From NCBI GenBank assembly GCA_003248775.1, contig QFQX01000010.1:62001-126000 (forward strand): a stretch of DNA of 64,000 nucleotides. Direction: 5' to 3'. The position numbers were made by a program, and so were the translations under genes. Under the pieces are notes generated by a model. The model had not been told where the DNA came from, searched no databases, and was given only the letters and a program-made list of their open reading frames with translations. This document shows positions 42,915 to 51,707 of the stretch, piece by piece. Source of the DNA: Shinella sp. GTDB taxonomy: Bacteria; Pseudomonadota; Alphaproteobacteria; Rhizobiales; Rhizobiaceae. The first letter of the stretch is position 1; the number at the start of each line of letters is the position of its first letter.

Positions 42915-43577
42915 TTATCCAGAAATCTCATTGGAAACCTGGGTGGCCGCAATTATTCCATGGATAAGCGTGAGCGCGGCTGCGGCGATCAACAGGGCGC
43001 CGGCAACGCGCCCGATCCAGATCGTCATGGCGGGCCGCCCGGCCAGCAGGTGGCGGGCTCTGTCGCCGGCCATGGCCACTGCGCCATAAACCCCGCCCTG
43101 CACGGTAATGGTCATCAGTCCGAGTACGAGCCCTTGCGCGAGGATTGACCCATAAGCGGGTTTCAGAAATTGGGGATAGACCGCGATCACGAAAAGATAG
43201 GCCTTCGGATTGAGCAGGCAGGTCGTCACCGCCCGCCGGAATGTGGTGAAGAGCGTAGCCGGCCCCGCTCCATCGACGGCGTCCACAATAATCGCGCTTC
43301 TTGCCAGCGAAAGGCCGATCCACATCATGTAGATTGCGCCTGCAACCACGAGGGGCAGGAAGAGACGCGGAGCGTAGGCGACGAGGATGCCGGTGCCGAG
43401 CGTGCCGTAAAGCGAGTGCACGGTGCCGCCCGCCATCATGCCGGCCGTCGCGGTGAAGCCGGCCTTGCGTCCTCCGGCAAGTGCGCTTGCCAGGACATAG
43501 ATCATGTCCATGCCCGGCACGATCACGATGCCGAACGCCAGCAGAAAGAACAACCAGAGAGCTTGTGTGTAATCCAT
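42915..43577 (-). CDS. LysE-family exporter
   Basis: A 220-residue, six-helix LysE/RhtB exporter: LAFGIVIVPGMDMIYVLASAL (the PGPD-like motif is PGMD), GTLGTGILVA and TTCLLNPKAYLFVIAVYPQF. It probably exports an amino acid. It is divergent from a WYL-domain regulator with a perfect inverted repeat in the shared gap, so it is likely controlled by that regulator. Confidence 0.9.
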   Translation of the reverse strand: MDYTQALWLFFLLAFGIVIVPGMDMIYVLASALAGGRKAGFTATAGMMAGGTVHSLYGTLGTGILVAYAPRLFLPLVVAGAIYMMWIGLSLARSAIIVDAVDGAGPATLFTTFRRAVTTCLLNPKAYLFVIAVYPQFLKPAYGSILAQGLVLGLMTITVQGGVYGAVAMAGDRARHLLAGRPAMTIWIGRVAGALLIAAAALTLIHGIIAATQVSNEISG

Positions 43578-43660
43578 GTCAGTATCCTTGAGTGGGAAAA
43601 TTCACCGAAAGTCGGATTTTTCCGGTTTCACAGGGGCTTGTGGGTTCTCTTAAAAGCCGC

Positions 43661-43684
43661 CAACTGACATCGTTGTGTCAGTTG
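43661..43684. promoter_or_regulatory. Perfect 9-bp inverted repeat, candidate operator
   Basis: CAACTGACA-TCGTTG-TGTCAGTTG lies between the divergent LysE exporter and WYL regulator genes, 20 bp before the regulator ATG and 84 bp from the exporter ATG. It is the strongest operator candidate for this pair. Confidence 0.65.
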
Positions 43685-43704
43685 TCTCGCCGGGAGTTGA
43701 GGAA

Positions 43705-44406
43705 ATGAGAAAGGCTTCGCGTCTCTTCGAGATCATTCAGATCCTTCGGCTTTCCCGCCATGCGGTCACCGCTGCCGAAATCGCCGAGCGGCTGGAGGTC
43801 ACGCCCCGCTCGATCTATCGCGACATCGTCGCATTGCAGGCGATGCGGGTGCCGATCGAGGGCGAACGTGGCCTTGGCTACATTCTGCGCCCCGGTTTCG
43901 ACTTGCCGCCGCTGATGTTTTCCGTTGAGGAAACCGAGGCGATCGTGCTGGGGCTGGCGCTTCTGGATCGGACCGGCGACCTTGCGCTCAAAGCGGCGGC
44001 GCGCACCGTCAACGACAAGATTTCCGCCGCCGTGCCGGAGCCCTTGAGGCGCAGCCTGCAGACGCCCGTGCTGAAGGCCTGGGGCAGCGTGGCGGCTGCG
44101 CCCGCAACGCTCGATCTTGCTGTAGTCCGCGGTGCGATCCGGGACGAGCAGACCCTCGACCTGACATACCGGGATGCGGGAGACCGTCAAACCGAGCGTC
44201 GAATACGACCGATAGCGCTCATCTATTATTCTGATACGATGAATCTTGTCGGCTGGTGCGAACTGCGTTCGGCGATCCGCAATTTCCGTGTGGATCGTGT
44301 TATCGTTTGTTCGCTGGCTCCGACATTTTTCCGGGGAGAGGGAGATGCGTTGAGGAGACGCTGGATGGATGGATGGGTGGATGGCCCATGGATGAAACAT
44401 TCTTGA
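43705..44406 (+). CDS. HTH/WYL-domain transcriptional regulator (YafY type)
   Basis: A 233-residue regulator with a DeoR-like helix-turn-helix (HAVTAAEIAERLEVTPRSIYRDIVAL) and a WYL domain (LDLTYRDAGDRQTERRIRPIALIYYSDTMNLVGWCELR). WYL proteins bind nucleotides or small ligands and act as repressors or activators. ATG 43705 with GGGAGTTGAGG upstream is chosen over GTG 43675, which lies inside the inverted repeat. Confidence 0.92.
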   Translation: MRKASRLFEIIQILRLSRHAVTAAEIAERLEVTPRSIYRDIVALQAMRVPIEGERGLGYILRPGFDLPPLMFSVEETEAIVLGLALLDRTGDLALKAAARTVNDKISAAVPEPLRRSLQTPVLKAWGSVAAAPATLDLAVVRGAIRDEQTLDLTYRDAGDRQTERRIRPIALIYYSDTMNLVGWCELRSAIRNFRVDRVIVCSLAPTFFRGEGDALRRRWMDGWVDGPWMKHS

Positions 44407-44477
44407 GTATTTAATTCCGGTTTTGTGCTTTCTTAACGGCGAGATCATATGATGGCGCATCCAAACGGGAGCTTGGC

Positions 44478-45704
44478 ATGATCGTGGCGGGGACGCTGGA
44501 AGCGTGGAGTGTGGGATGGCGGCACCGGCCGCTTGTCGCCGTGATCTCGCTTGTCGGGATCGTCCTCCTCGCTGCGCTGGTTGGCGTCATGCTCGGCGTT
44601 ATTGATCCCGATTCCGATATGTTTGCCGGCCGCAATCATGTGAACGTCTGGCTGGGTTCCTCTCTGCTGCTCTCGGGCAATGCGATGGAGCTTTTCCGCG
44701 GAGCGGAGATCTACTCCTCCTACGTGCTCTCGGTATTCGGCGTCGAGGCCGGCTGGCAGTACTGGGGCTATCTGCCCCATGCGCTGCTGGTCTTCGCGCC
44801 GTTCGCCCTCATGCCTTATCTGCCTTCAGCGCTCGTCTTCCTGATGGCGACGCTGGCGCTTTACGGTCATGCCGTCAGCCTGCAGGAGCGCAATTTTCCG
44901 CTGTTCTCAGCGCTGCTTCTGCTGCCCTTCCTTCTGGCCAATATCCTTGCAGCCGACAGCGGTTATCTGACGGCGGCGCTGATGCTCTATGGCCTCGGCC
45001 TTCGCGACCGCCATCCCGTGCTCGCGGGCATCGCCATCGGAGCGCTGACGATCAAGCCGCAGCTTGGCCTTCTGCTGCCAGTCCTGCTGATCTTCGAGGG
45101 TAACTGGCGCACCTTCCTCGCCGCCGTGGTGACGGCTCTCGTGATGGTGGCGCTGTCGCTTGCGCTCGTCGGCGTCAATGGCTGGATCGGCTATGCCGCG
45201 TTCAACGCGCCCTACCAGATCTACCTGATGAACAATCTCGGGGGCTTTTTCCCCAATCTGGTGCCTTCTGTTTTCGGCTCCATGCGCAGCCTCGGCTTTG
45301 CCGCCGAAGCCGCGCGGCTGTTCCATCTGCCGGTGGCGCTCGCCGCCATCGCCGCCTTCATCTGGAGCCTGATGCGGTTTCAGTCGCCGCTTGCCCGCTC
45401 CCGCAGCCTGCTCTACGCCACCTTCCTGATCTCGCCCTACACCCAAAGCCATGATCTCGGCGCGCTGGCGGCGCTCGCTGCCCTTGCCGCCCGGCCGGAG
45501 CCGGCGCTTCCCCGCAGCCTCGCCATGCTGCGCATCACGCTCTCGGTGCTTGTCGCTTTCGTACCGCTTGTAACCCTTCTGCTCGGGCTGAAAGGGCTGC
45601 CGCTTGCGCCTCTGGTTCTGTTGCTGGCCTATGGCGTGACACTTGCGACCGACAGGATGATCGAGGCAAGCTCTGCTGCGCCGTCACGCGTCCAGTTGGC
45701 CTAG
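44478..45704 (+). CDS. GT87-family (DUF2029) membrane glycosyltransferase
   Basis: A 408-residue protein with about ten hydrophobic segments and the DUF2029/GT87 pattern: an acidic first periplasmic loop (FAGRNHVNVW), WQYWGYLPHALLVFAPFALMPY, LGLRDRHPVLAGIAIGALTIKPQLGLLLPV and ISPYTQSHDL. Such enzymes transfer sugars from polyprenyl-phosphate donors at the membrane. The acceptor is unknown. It converges with the metallophosphoesterase gene, whose stop it overlaps by 4 bp. Confidence 0.85.
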   Translation: MIVAGTLEAWSVGWRHRPLVAVISLVGIVLLAALVGVMLGVIDPDSDMFAGRNHVNVWLGSSLLLSGNAMELFRGAEIYSSYVLSVFGVEAGWQYWGYLPHALLVFAPFALMPYLPSALVFLMATLALYGHAVSLQERNFPLFSALLLLPFLLANILAADSGYLTAALMLYGLGLRDRHPVLAGIAIGALTIKPQLGLLLPVLLIFEGNWRTFLAAVVTALVMVALSLALVGVNGWIGYAAFNAPYQIYLMNNLGGFFPNLVPSVFGSMRSLGFAAEAARLFHLPVALAAIAAFIWSLMRFQSPLARSRSLLYATFLISPYTQSHDLGALAALAALAARPEPALPRSLAMLRITLSVLVAFVPLVTLLLGLKGLPLAPLVLLLAYGVTLATDRMIEASSAAPSRVQLA

Positions 45705-46579
45705 CCGGCTACCACTTCGCTGTTTGCCGGCGTGATAACCAGCTGGCGGCTTTTCTCGCGGCCGAACCCATGGATTTCCAGCCGGTCGTCAAACAGTTCG
45801 ACAACGGAAAACGCATTCTCGTCGGGCGTATCGACCATGCCCTTCATGTTGATGAAATGGGTTCCGTTCAGCAGACCGTAATTGCCCGCATGATTATGCC
45901 CGCAGAAATAGGCGAGAGCCGCAGGTGAACCTGCAATCACCGCGGCCACCTCTTCGGCGCCCCAGAGATTGTGATCGTTTGCCGGAGCAAGCGGATAATG
46001 GCCCATCACGATCGCGGACTCCCCTGCCGCTTCGGCGAGCTTCAGCCGCTCGTCCAGCCATTCGGTCTGCGCAGCACTCATGCCGGCATTCCACGTCTGG
46101 GCGTTCGCGGCACCGGCGGTGCGCAATGCGTCAAGCCGGGCTTCTGCCTCCTGTCGACGGGCATCGCCCGGCGGCGGCGCAAACAGCGAGACATCGTTAC
46201 CATCGGTGAGGATCACGCGCACGCCCTTGCAGACGAAATCGTAATAGGGCGAGGGCATGCCCAGCCTGTCGTGGATTTTCGCCAGATGCTCGGGCGCGAC
46301 GGAAAAATCGTGATTGCCGGGCAGGAACAGTGTCCGGTGACGAAGGCCGCCATAGACTTCAAGAATACGGTCGAAATTCTCGTAATCCCGGTCGATGATA
46401 TCGCCGAGCGTCAGGACGAAATCGAGGTCCTCCGCATTCAATCGGGCAATCGCCTCTTCAAGCTTGTCGATGCTCTTCTCGTAGTAACGGTTGAGCGTCA
46501 GGTTAGGCTCGATAGGCGCATATTGCGGATCGGCGATCAGGCCGAAGCGGAGGCGGGGAAAAAGACTGTCTGAGGGCAT
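45701..46579 (-). CDS. Metallophosphoesterase
   Basis: A 292-residue calcineurin-like phosphoesterase. Metal-binding motifs are GLIADPQYA, LTLGDIIDRDYEN, LPGNHDFS, VMGHYPLAP and YFCGHNHAGNYG, giving the two-metal centre. The ADPR/CDP-alcohol-phosphatase branch (ADPRibase-Mn type) is most similar by layout. No signal peptide is seen, so it acts in the cytoplasm. Confidence 0.92.
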   Translation of the reverse strand: MPSDSLFPRLRFGLIADPQYAPIEPNLTLNRYYEKSIDKLEEAIARLNAEDLDFVLTLGDIIDRDYENFDRILEVYGGLRHRTLFLPGNHDFSVAPEHLAKIHDRLGMPSPYYDFVCKGVRVILTDGNDVSLFAPPPGDARRQEAEARLDALRTAGAANAQTWNAGMSAAQTEWLDERLKLAEAAGESAIVMGHYPLAPANDHNLWGAEEVAAVIAGSPAALAYFCGHNHAGNYGLLNGTHFINMKGMVDTPDENAFSVVELFDDRLEIHGFGREKSRQLVITPANSEVVAG

Positions 46580-46642
46580 GTTCTACACATTATGAAAACC
46601 AGATGCGGGAATAGGCCGCCGGTATGACACTCGTGTGACGCG

Positions 46643-46669
46643 GATCGCCGGTGTTGACCGCCGGCGATC
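46643..46669. terminator. Hairpin between the iron-box operon and the phosphoesterase gene
   Basis: GATCGCCGG (46643-46651) and CCGGCGATC (46661-46669) make a 9-bp stem. A T-run follows on the plus side only, so it is a weak terminator for the minus-strand operon whose last stop is at 46722. Confidence 0.45.
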
Positions 46670-46721
46670 TTTTCCCGGGATGGAAAGGCTTGGCCCGCTC
46701 CGGTATTCCGGGGGGACGACC

Positions 46722-47231
46722 TCAGAGAACCTTCGCCTCGTAGATATCGCCGGCCGGCAAGGGCAGAAGACGTTCGGCCATCTCGACCTTCAGCGCCTCG
46801 TGACGGGCGGTTTCCTCGTCCGTCTTGTCCTTCTTGGCACCGAGCGTGACGAACTCCTCGCGCACATGGCCGGGCTTGATCCTCACCTCGACGGTCCTGC
46901 CTCTGTAGGTGAAGCGCCAGACATAGGGGCCGGGAGGATCGGAAATCACATCCTTGCCGCCGAGGCTTCGGTCGATGGTCAGTCGCCCGTCCGTCAGGGT
47001 CCGCGTCGCCATTTCGATGGCGTCACGGCCACCGGGGCCGGGAAAGGCGGTGACCACGGTGATTTCGCGACGCTCCGGCGGCGTGTCGGAGAGAAGGGGG
47101 AAGGCAGCCTGCATCGCCTTCAGCCCATGCACTACGCCACCCGGAAATCCGCCGCCATGATAGGCGTTGATATCGGCGAAGGTGAAAGTGAGGTCCTTGC
47201 CGCCTTCGCGGACGGTGATCGTGTCATGCAT
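46722..47231 (-). CDS. FmdE-like protein without cysteines
   Basis: A 169-residue soluble protein. It follows the layout of the FmdE/FwdE domain: YHGGGFPGGVVHGLKAM (24-40) takes the place of the usual His-Gly-His-x-Cys-Pro-Gly segment, and GPGGRDAIEMATRTLTDGRL (65-84) takes the place of the Asp-Ala-Ile/Thr-Gly-x-Thr region. There are no cysteines and no C-terminal zinc ribbon. FmdE proteins occur beside metal and cofactor genes, but their role is unclear. It is the last gene of the five-gene iron-box operon and overlaps the previous one by 8 nt. Confidence 0.65.
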   Translation of the reverse strand: MHDTITVREGGKDLTFTFADINAYHGGGFPGGVVHGLKAMQAAFPLLSDTPPERREITVVTAFPGPGGRDAIEMATRTLTDGRLTIDRSLGGKDVISDPPGPYVWRFTYRGRTVEVRIKPGHVREEFVTLGAKKDKTDEETARHEALKVEMAERLLPLPAGDIYEAKVL

Positions 47232-48534
47232 TTGTGTAGGCCTTCAGATTGGGAATGAACCGGTCGAGGAAACGGGTCGTCGCCGGCATGAAATGCGAAC
47301 CGTGATGGAACATCGGGTCGAGTGAAGAAAGGATCATTCGTCCGGGAGTCGAGATGTCGTCGACGTAGAGGATCGCGCGGCCTTCTCCGTCACGGGCGAG
47401 AACATCGGCGCCTTCGGGCGGCACGAACCAGCCGTGCAGGTGCCACGTCACCTCCTTGTCGCCGATCTCCTTCATCAACGGGTGGGAAGCGGCTGTATCG
47501 GTTACCCTCACGCCGAGATCGGCCTCGGGGTCGAGCCACCACCACCAGTTTGTCGGCGTCTCGGTAAAATCGATGGCCGGGAGCCAGAGGTTGGAATGGC
47601 TTTCCCCGAGCGCGACCACCGTGCCGCCGGCGGCAAGATGCCGGGCGATGACGTCCTTCTGGGCGATCATCCGTTGCGCCGGTGTGCGGCATGGCACCCA
47701 GAGCACGTCATCAGGGCGAAGCACCTTGCCAAGTTCCTCCGGCGTCGTCACCACGTCGAAATACTCGGCATAACGCGGCCCTTCGAGGCTGCGGATATTG
47801 TAATAGGTGCCGGAGGAGGGGACGACGATGCGCCGGCCGGCCTTGTCCGAGGATTTCGGGCCGGTATAGGCCTCCGCCTCTGCCAGCGGCAGGTTGTCGG
47901 CAGGCTTTGCCGGGTTTGTCGGCCAAGGGTCGAGGCAGGGGCCGCCATTGACCCAGTCGAGGATACGGGCGGAAAGTCCCGGGGCGAGCCCCCATTCCAT
48001 CCCCATGCTGGCGAGGTCGTTGCCGGCATGGGAGAATATGCGTCCGCCGCCCGGTCGCGCCCAGACCCAGTCGACCGGCACCTGAGCCGGTCCCAGCCCG
48101 TTGATGGCGACGGCACCCTCCGGCAGGGGATTGCAGCCGCGACCATAGAAACCGGCCACGCCCTTGTTGGCCTCCAGCTTTTTCAGGTCGAGACCGTCGT
48201 AAAGCGGATGCGGGTTGATGGACGAGAGGTCGAAATCCGCCCGCTTCGGAGCGTCGATCGGCCGGTATTGTGCCATCCCGTCCACCAGTGGACGCACAAC
48301 ATGACCGTTGAAGAACCAGCGTCCGCCGGCGTCGAGAAAGGCTTCGAGCGCGGGTTTCAGCGACAGAAGAGCGTTCTGGTCGAGCTGCTGTCCGGTGAGG
48401 AGGCCCCTGTGGGCGGCAAGCACCTCCGCAGTCAGGTCCTCCTGTTCCACGATGACGACATCGCCGCGCGCCGCCGCGTCCAGAATGCCCGGCGACGGTT
48501 TGCCATAGGCGGATTTCAGATAGATCGTGCTCAT
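47224..48534 (-). CDS. Double ThuA/amidotransferase-like protein of unknown function
   Basis: A 436-residue soluble protein, no signal peptide. Half one (1-200) has GLLTGQQLDQ, LDAGGRWFFNGHVVRPL (68-83), GVAGFYGRGCNP and GGRIFSHAGNDLASM (163-177). Half two (about 230-430) repeats the plan: DDVLWVPCRTPAQRM, AAGGTVVALGESHSNLW, NWWWWLDPEADLGV and SSLDPMFHHGSHFMP. The Gly-Gly and His-rich turns suggest two class-I-amidotransferase-like or ThuA-like folds, perhaps by duplication. It overlaps the ABC ATPase gene by 4 nt and the FmdE-like gene by 8 nt, so it is coupled to the importer. Confidence 0.65.
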   Translation of the reverse strand: MSTIYLKSAYGKPSPGILDAAARGDVVIVEQEDLTAEVLAAHRGLLTGQQLDQNALLSLKPALEAFLDAGGRWFFNGHVVRPLVDGMAQYRPIDAPKRADFDLSSINPHPLYDGLDLKKLEANKGVAGFYGRGCNPLPEGAVAINGLGPAQVPVDWVWARPGGGRIFSHAGNDLASMGMEWGLAPGLSARILDWVNGGPCLDPWPTNPAKPADNLPLAEAEAYTGPKSSDKAGRRIVVPSSGTYYNIRSLEGPRYAEYFDVVTTPEELGKVLRPDDVLWVPCRTPAQRMIAQKDVIARHLAAGGTVVALGESHSNLWLPAIDFTETPTNWWWWLDPEADLGVRVTDTAASHPLMKEIGDKEVTWHLHGWFVPPEGADVLARDGEGRAILYVDDISTPGRMILSSLDPMFHHGSHFMPATTRFLDRFIPNLKAYTNA

Positions 48535-49289
48535 GCTGCCTCGATTCCGGCGAATGCGGGCAGGATTGCCCGGCGTGTTTCGCCAAGTGGTCCGGCGACA
48601 TCGACCCAGCGCATCGGAACGCCGTAAAGCTCGGTCAGCCGTTCGGGCTCGATCATGTCGGGAACGGTGCCGTGGACCTCGCGTCCGCCCGGCATCATCA
48701 TCAACACGTCGTCGGCGGCGGCGAGTGCGTGGTTCGGGTCGTGGGTGGTGAAGATGATGGCGTAGTTGCGACGAAGGCGCAGCGCATCCAGCAGTTCCAG
48801 CGTCTTTGCCTGATTGCCGAGATCGAGCGCCGAGGTCGGCTCGTCGAACACCAGTGCCTGCGATCCCGTAGCGAGCGCCCTCGCGATCAGCACCAGTTGG
48901 CGCTGGCCACCGGACATCCGGTCGTAGCGCAGGCCGGCAAGCGCCGAGGCGCCGACATCAGCCAGTGCTGCTTCGGCCGCCTCCCTGTCCTCGCGCCGGG
49001 GCTGGCCGAACAGACCGAGATGGGCAGCGCGGCCCATCACCACGACATCGAGGCCGGAAAGCCTTGCCTGCGATGCCCCATGCTGGGGCACATAACCCGC
49101 AACCTTTGGCGCGTGACGGCTTCCCTCAGCAAGCCGCTGGAAACCGAGAAGCGCCCGTAGCAGCGTGGTCTTGCCGCGACCGTTCGGGCCGAGGATGGCG
49201 AGAGAACGGCCGACGGGAACCGAGAAGCTGACATTGCGGAAAAGCGTGCGCTGGCCGAAGGCGACCGAGGCGTTTTCGAGGCCGATCAT
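48531..49289 (-). CDS. Iron-type ABC transporter ATPase
   Basis: A 252-residue FecE/BtuD-like ATPase. Walker A is GPNGRGKTT (34-42, Arg in place of the usual Ala/Ser), the Q-loop is GYVPQHG, the signature MSGGQRQLVLIARAL, Walker B ALVFDEPTSALD and the switch His is in TTHDPNHALAAAD. The ATG overlaps the permease stop by 4 nt, and the stop overlaps the 436-aa gene by 4 nt. Confidence 0.95.
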   Translation of the reverse strand: MIGLENASVAFGQRTLFRNVSFSVPVGRSLAILGPNGRGKTTLLRALLGFQRLAEGSRHAPKVAGYVPQHGASQARLSGLDVVVMGRAAHLGLFGQPRREDREAAEAALADVGASALAGLRYDRMSGGQRQLVLIARALATGSQALVFDEPTSALDLGNQAKTLELLDALRLRRNYAIIFTTHDPNHALAAADDVLMMMPGGREVHGTVPDMIEPERLTELYGVPMRWVDVAGPLGETRRAILPAFAGIEAA

Positions 49290-50338
49290 GCGCGGTTCGC
49301 CTCCCTGAAGTGACGACGCAGAAGCAGGCCGAAGACCGGAGCGCCAATCAGCGCGGTCAGCACGCCGAGCGGGATTTCGGCCGCGGTCAGCGTTCGGGCC
49401 AGTGTGTCGATGAAGGTGAGATAGGCGGCCCCCAGCAGGGCCGATGCCGGGATCAGCGCCCGGTGATCCTCGCCGACGAGGATGCGCGCGGCATGCGGCA
49501 CCACGAGGCCGATCCAGCCGACGATGCCGGCGACCGCGACCGATGTACCGGTCATCAGCGATATGGCGGCGAAGACGATCCAGCGCTCACGGTCGGGATT
49601 GACCCCGAGCGAACGTGCTTCGCTGTCTTCCAGCGCCAGCAGGTTCAGCCGGTAGCGCAGCAGCCAAATCGCGAAGAGACCGAGAGCCATGCCGGGAAGG
49701 GCAAGACCGAGCCTCGCCCATGTGGCGGTCGAGAACGACCCCATCAGCCAGTAGACGATGGCCGGCAGCGACGTGTTCGGATCGGCGACGAACTGCACGA
49801 TGGAGACCAGTGCTGCGAACAGCGCGCCGACCACCATGCCGGAAAGGATGACCGTAATGATCTCGGTGCGTCCGTTGATGCGGGCGAGCGCGCCGACGAG
49901 GATGAGTGCTGAAAGTCCGAGCAGGAAGGACATGCCGAGCAGCACGATGCCGGAATAACCGAAGAGGAGGGCGAGTGCGCCGCCGAAGGCCGCACCCTGG
50001 CTGATGCCGAGCACCTGCGGTGAGACCAGCGGATTGCGGAAGACGCCCTGAAGCGCCGCGCCGCCGACGGCGAGTGCCGCGCCGGACAGCGCCGCGAGCA
50101 AGACTCGTGGCAGGCGCACCAGCAGAACGATACGCTCGTCCATCTCGTCCGGGATCGTGCCGGGGTTGAGAGCCCCGTTGACGAGGATTTCCGCGATGCG
50201 GGGCACCGAGACGGAAAACCGGCCGGCCCCGATGGAAAACAGCATGGTCGCGACCAGTCCCGCGATCATCAGTCCGAAGACGCCGATCCTCAGCGCGGAG
50301 ACACCGCTCCGCACCGGTTCAGTCGCGACCGCGCTCAT
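49286..50338 (-). CDS. FecCD-family ABC permease
   Basis: A 350-residue BtuC/FecCD permease: AALSGAALAVGGAALQGVFRNPLVSPQVLGISQGAA near the front, DSEARSLGVNPDRER in the coupling region and AGIVGWIGLVVPHAARILVGEDHRALIPASAL. ATG 50338 lies 1 nt after the binding-protein stop and is chosen over a frame opening at 50416 that would overlap the binding protein. It forms a complete importer with the genes on either side. Confidence 0.95.
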   Translation of the reverse strand: MSAVATEPVRSGVSALRIGVFGLMIAGLVATMLFSIGAGRFSVSVPRIAEILVNGALNPGTIPDEMDERIVLLVRLPRVLLAALSGAALAVGGAALQGVFRNPLVSPQVLGISQGAAFGGALALLFGYSGIVLLGMSFLLGLSALILVGALARINGRTEIITVILSGMVVGALFAALVSIVQFVADPNTSLPAIVYWLMGSFSTATWARLGLALPGMALGLFAIWLLRYRLNLLALEDSEARSLGVNPDRERWIVFAAISLMTGTSVAVAGIVGWIGLVVPHAARILVGEDHRALIPASALLGAAYLTFIDTLARTLTAAEIPLGVLTALIGAPVFGLLLRRHFREANRA

Positions 50339-50339
50339 T

Positions 50340-51428
50340 TCACTTGGCCTTGAACTGGGCGTAGGCGGTTTCCGCGCCCTGCATGTCCATCCACAGGATG
50401 CCGTCGATATCGGCATCTGTGAGATCGTAGTTGTAGAGGGTCTTGTAGGCCTTCTTCATTTCGCCACGCAGGTCGTAGGCGAAGACGTCGGGATGCAGCA
50501 GGTTGGCGAGCCACATCCAGGTCAGCGGGCTTTCCTGGCTCGGCGGATCCCAGCGATAGCCGCCGAGCGGCATCTTGTAGACCTTGCGGTCCTTGGCGGC
50601 CTTGGTCAGCGACAGGATCGGATCGTCATAGATCCGATCGATCCCGAGCTTGGCTTCGAAGCTGTTGAGCAGGATCACGTCGGGGTTCCATTCGGCGATC
50701 TGCTCGGGGCTGATCGTCGTGCCGTTGCCCTGTACGTCGGAAGATGCGTTCACGCCACCGACGAGATCGATGTACCAGGCGTTGTAGTTGCCCTTGTTAC
50801 CCGATGCCGTGAGGTTCTCGAGTGCCCGGCCGAGATAGAGCACCTTCGGCTTCTTGTCGGCGGGGATGTCCTTGGCCTTGGCAGCCATCTCGTTGGCCAC
50901 CGTATCGCGCCAGCCGTTGATCAGGGCTGCGCGTTCGGGCTTGCCCAACGCGGTCGCCACCATGTTGTGGTAGTAACGGGTCTTTTCCTCGGTGCCGTAG
51001 GAGATCAGCGCGACGTTGAGGCCGGCATTGCTGATCGGGTCGACCAGATCGGCGCCATAATCGGCCCACTGGATCACGAGATCGGGATGGGTGGCCGCCA
51101 GTTCCTCGATGTTGGGAATGAAGTTCGGCGCGGTGATGTCGGAGGGAATGTCCTTCGCCTCGGGGAAGATCCTGCCGAGAACGCCTTCCACAATCGCCGA
51201 TTTTGCCGTCGGGTTCATGCCGACGAGCTTGGAGGTGCCTCCATCCATGGCAATGATCGTCGATGCCATCGGGATCGGGATCGAGGCGATGCGGTCGGCC
51301 GGCTTTTCGAGTGTGACGGTGCGATCCGCCTGGTCGACGATGGTGATCGGATCGGCGGAAGCCGTTGCGGCAAAGCCCATTGCCGCAACCGAAATGGCGA
51401 GGCTGGTGTACAGGCGACGAGGAAGCAT
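50340..51428 (-). CDS. Iron-type ABC transporter substrate-binding protein
   Basis: A 362-residue FecB-class periplasmic binding protein with a signal peptide (ends FAATASADP). The first strand is ITIVDQADRTVTLEKPADRIASIPIPMASTIIAMDGG, then HPDLVIQWADYG, a middle YLGRALENLTASGNKGNYNAWYIDLVGGVNA, and WNPDVILLNSFEAK. The C-terminus QESPLTWMWLANLLHPDVF is typical. ATG 51428 is chosen for the signal peptide. It heads the five-gene operon behind an iron box. The ligand is unknown; iron regulation favours an iron chelate. Confidence 0.9.
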   Translation of the reverse strand: MLPRRLYTSLAISVAAMGFAATASADPITIVDQADRTVTLEKPADRIASIPIPMASTIIAMDGGTSKLVGMNPTAKSAIVEGVLGRIFPEAKDIPSDITAPNFIPNIEELAATHPDLVIQWADYGADLVDPISNAGLNVALISYGTEEKTRYYHNMVATALGKPERAALINGWRDTVANEMAAKAKDIPADKKPKVLYLGRALENLTASGNKGNYNAWYIDLVGGVNASSDVQGNGTTISPEQIAEWNPDVILLNSFEAKLGIDRIYDDPILSLTKAAKDRKVYKMPLGGYRWDPPSQESPLTWMWLANLLHPDVFAYDLRGEMKKAYKTLYNYDLTDADIDGILWMDMQGAETAYAQFKAK

Positions 51429-51493
51429 CGGGAGAACCTTTCGAAAAGTGGACAATGACTGTCTTGATTTTCCGATGCCTCGGATTGCAAACA

Positions 51494-51508
51494 TGATAAA
51501 GAGTGTCA
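51494..51508. promoter_or_regulatory. Candidate RirA (IRO) box
   Basis: TGATAAAGAGTGTCA is TGA-N9-TCA. On the minus strand it overlaps TTGACA, a good -35 for the importer operon, 66 bp before its ATG. The same arrangement is seen at 8866-8880. Confidence 0.6.
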
Positions 51509-51707
51509 AGATTTTTTATGCTAATATAATCCTTTAGTTTCTAGGGGATTTTCCACTCGTGACGGAAAGCATGGATTGAACCGTTTGAATTGATTTTTCC
51601 GTTTTCTGGCGTCATCGATTTCCGGTGGACGCTCACGAAAAATCGCCTATGAAGGCGATAGACGAATGTCAGGTCCGGTTTAGCCGGGCAACAGAGGTGC
51701 ACGTTCC

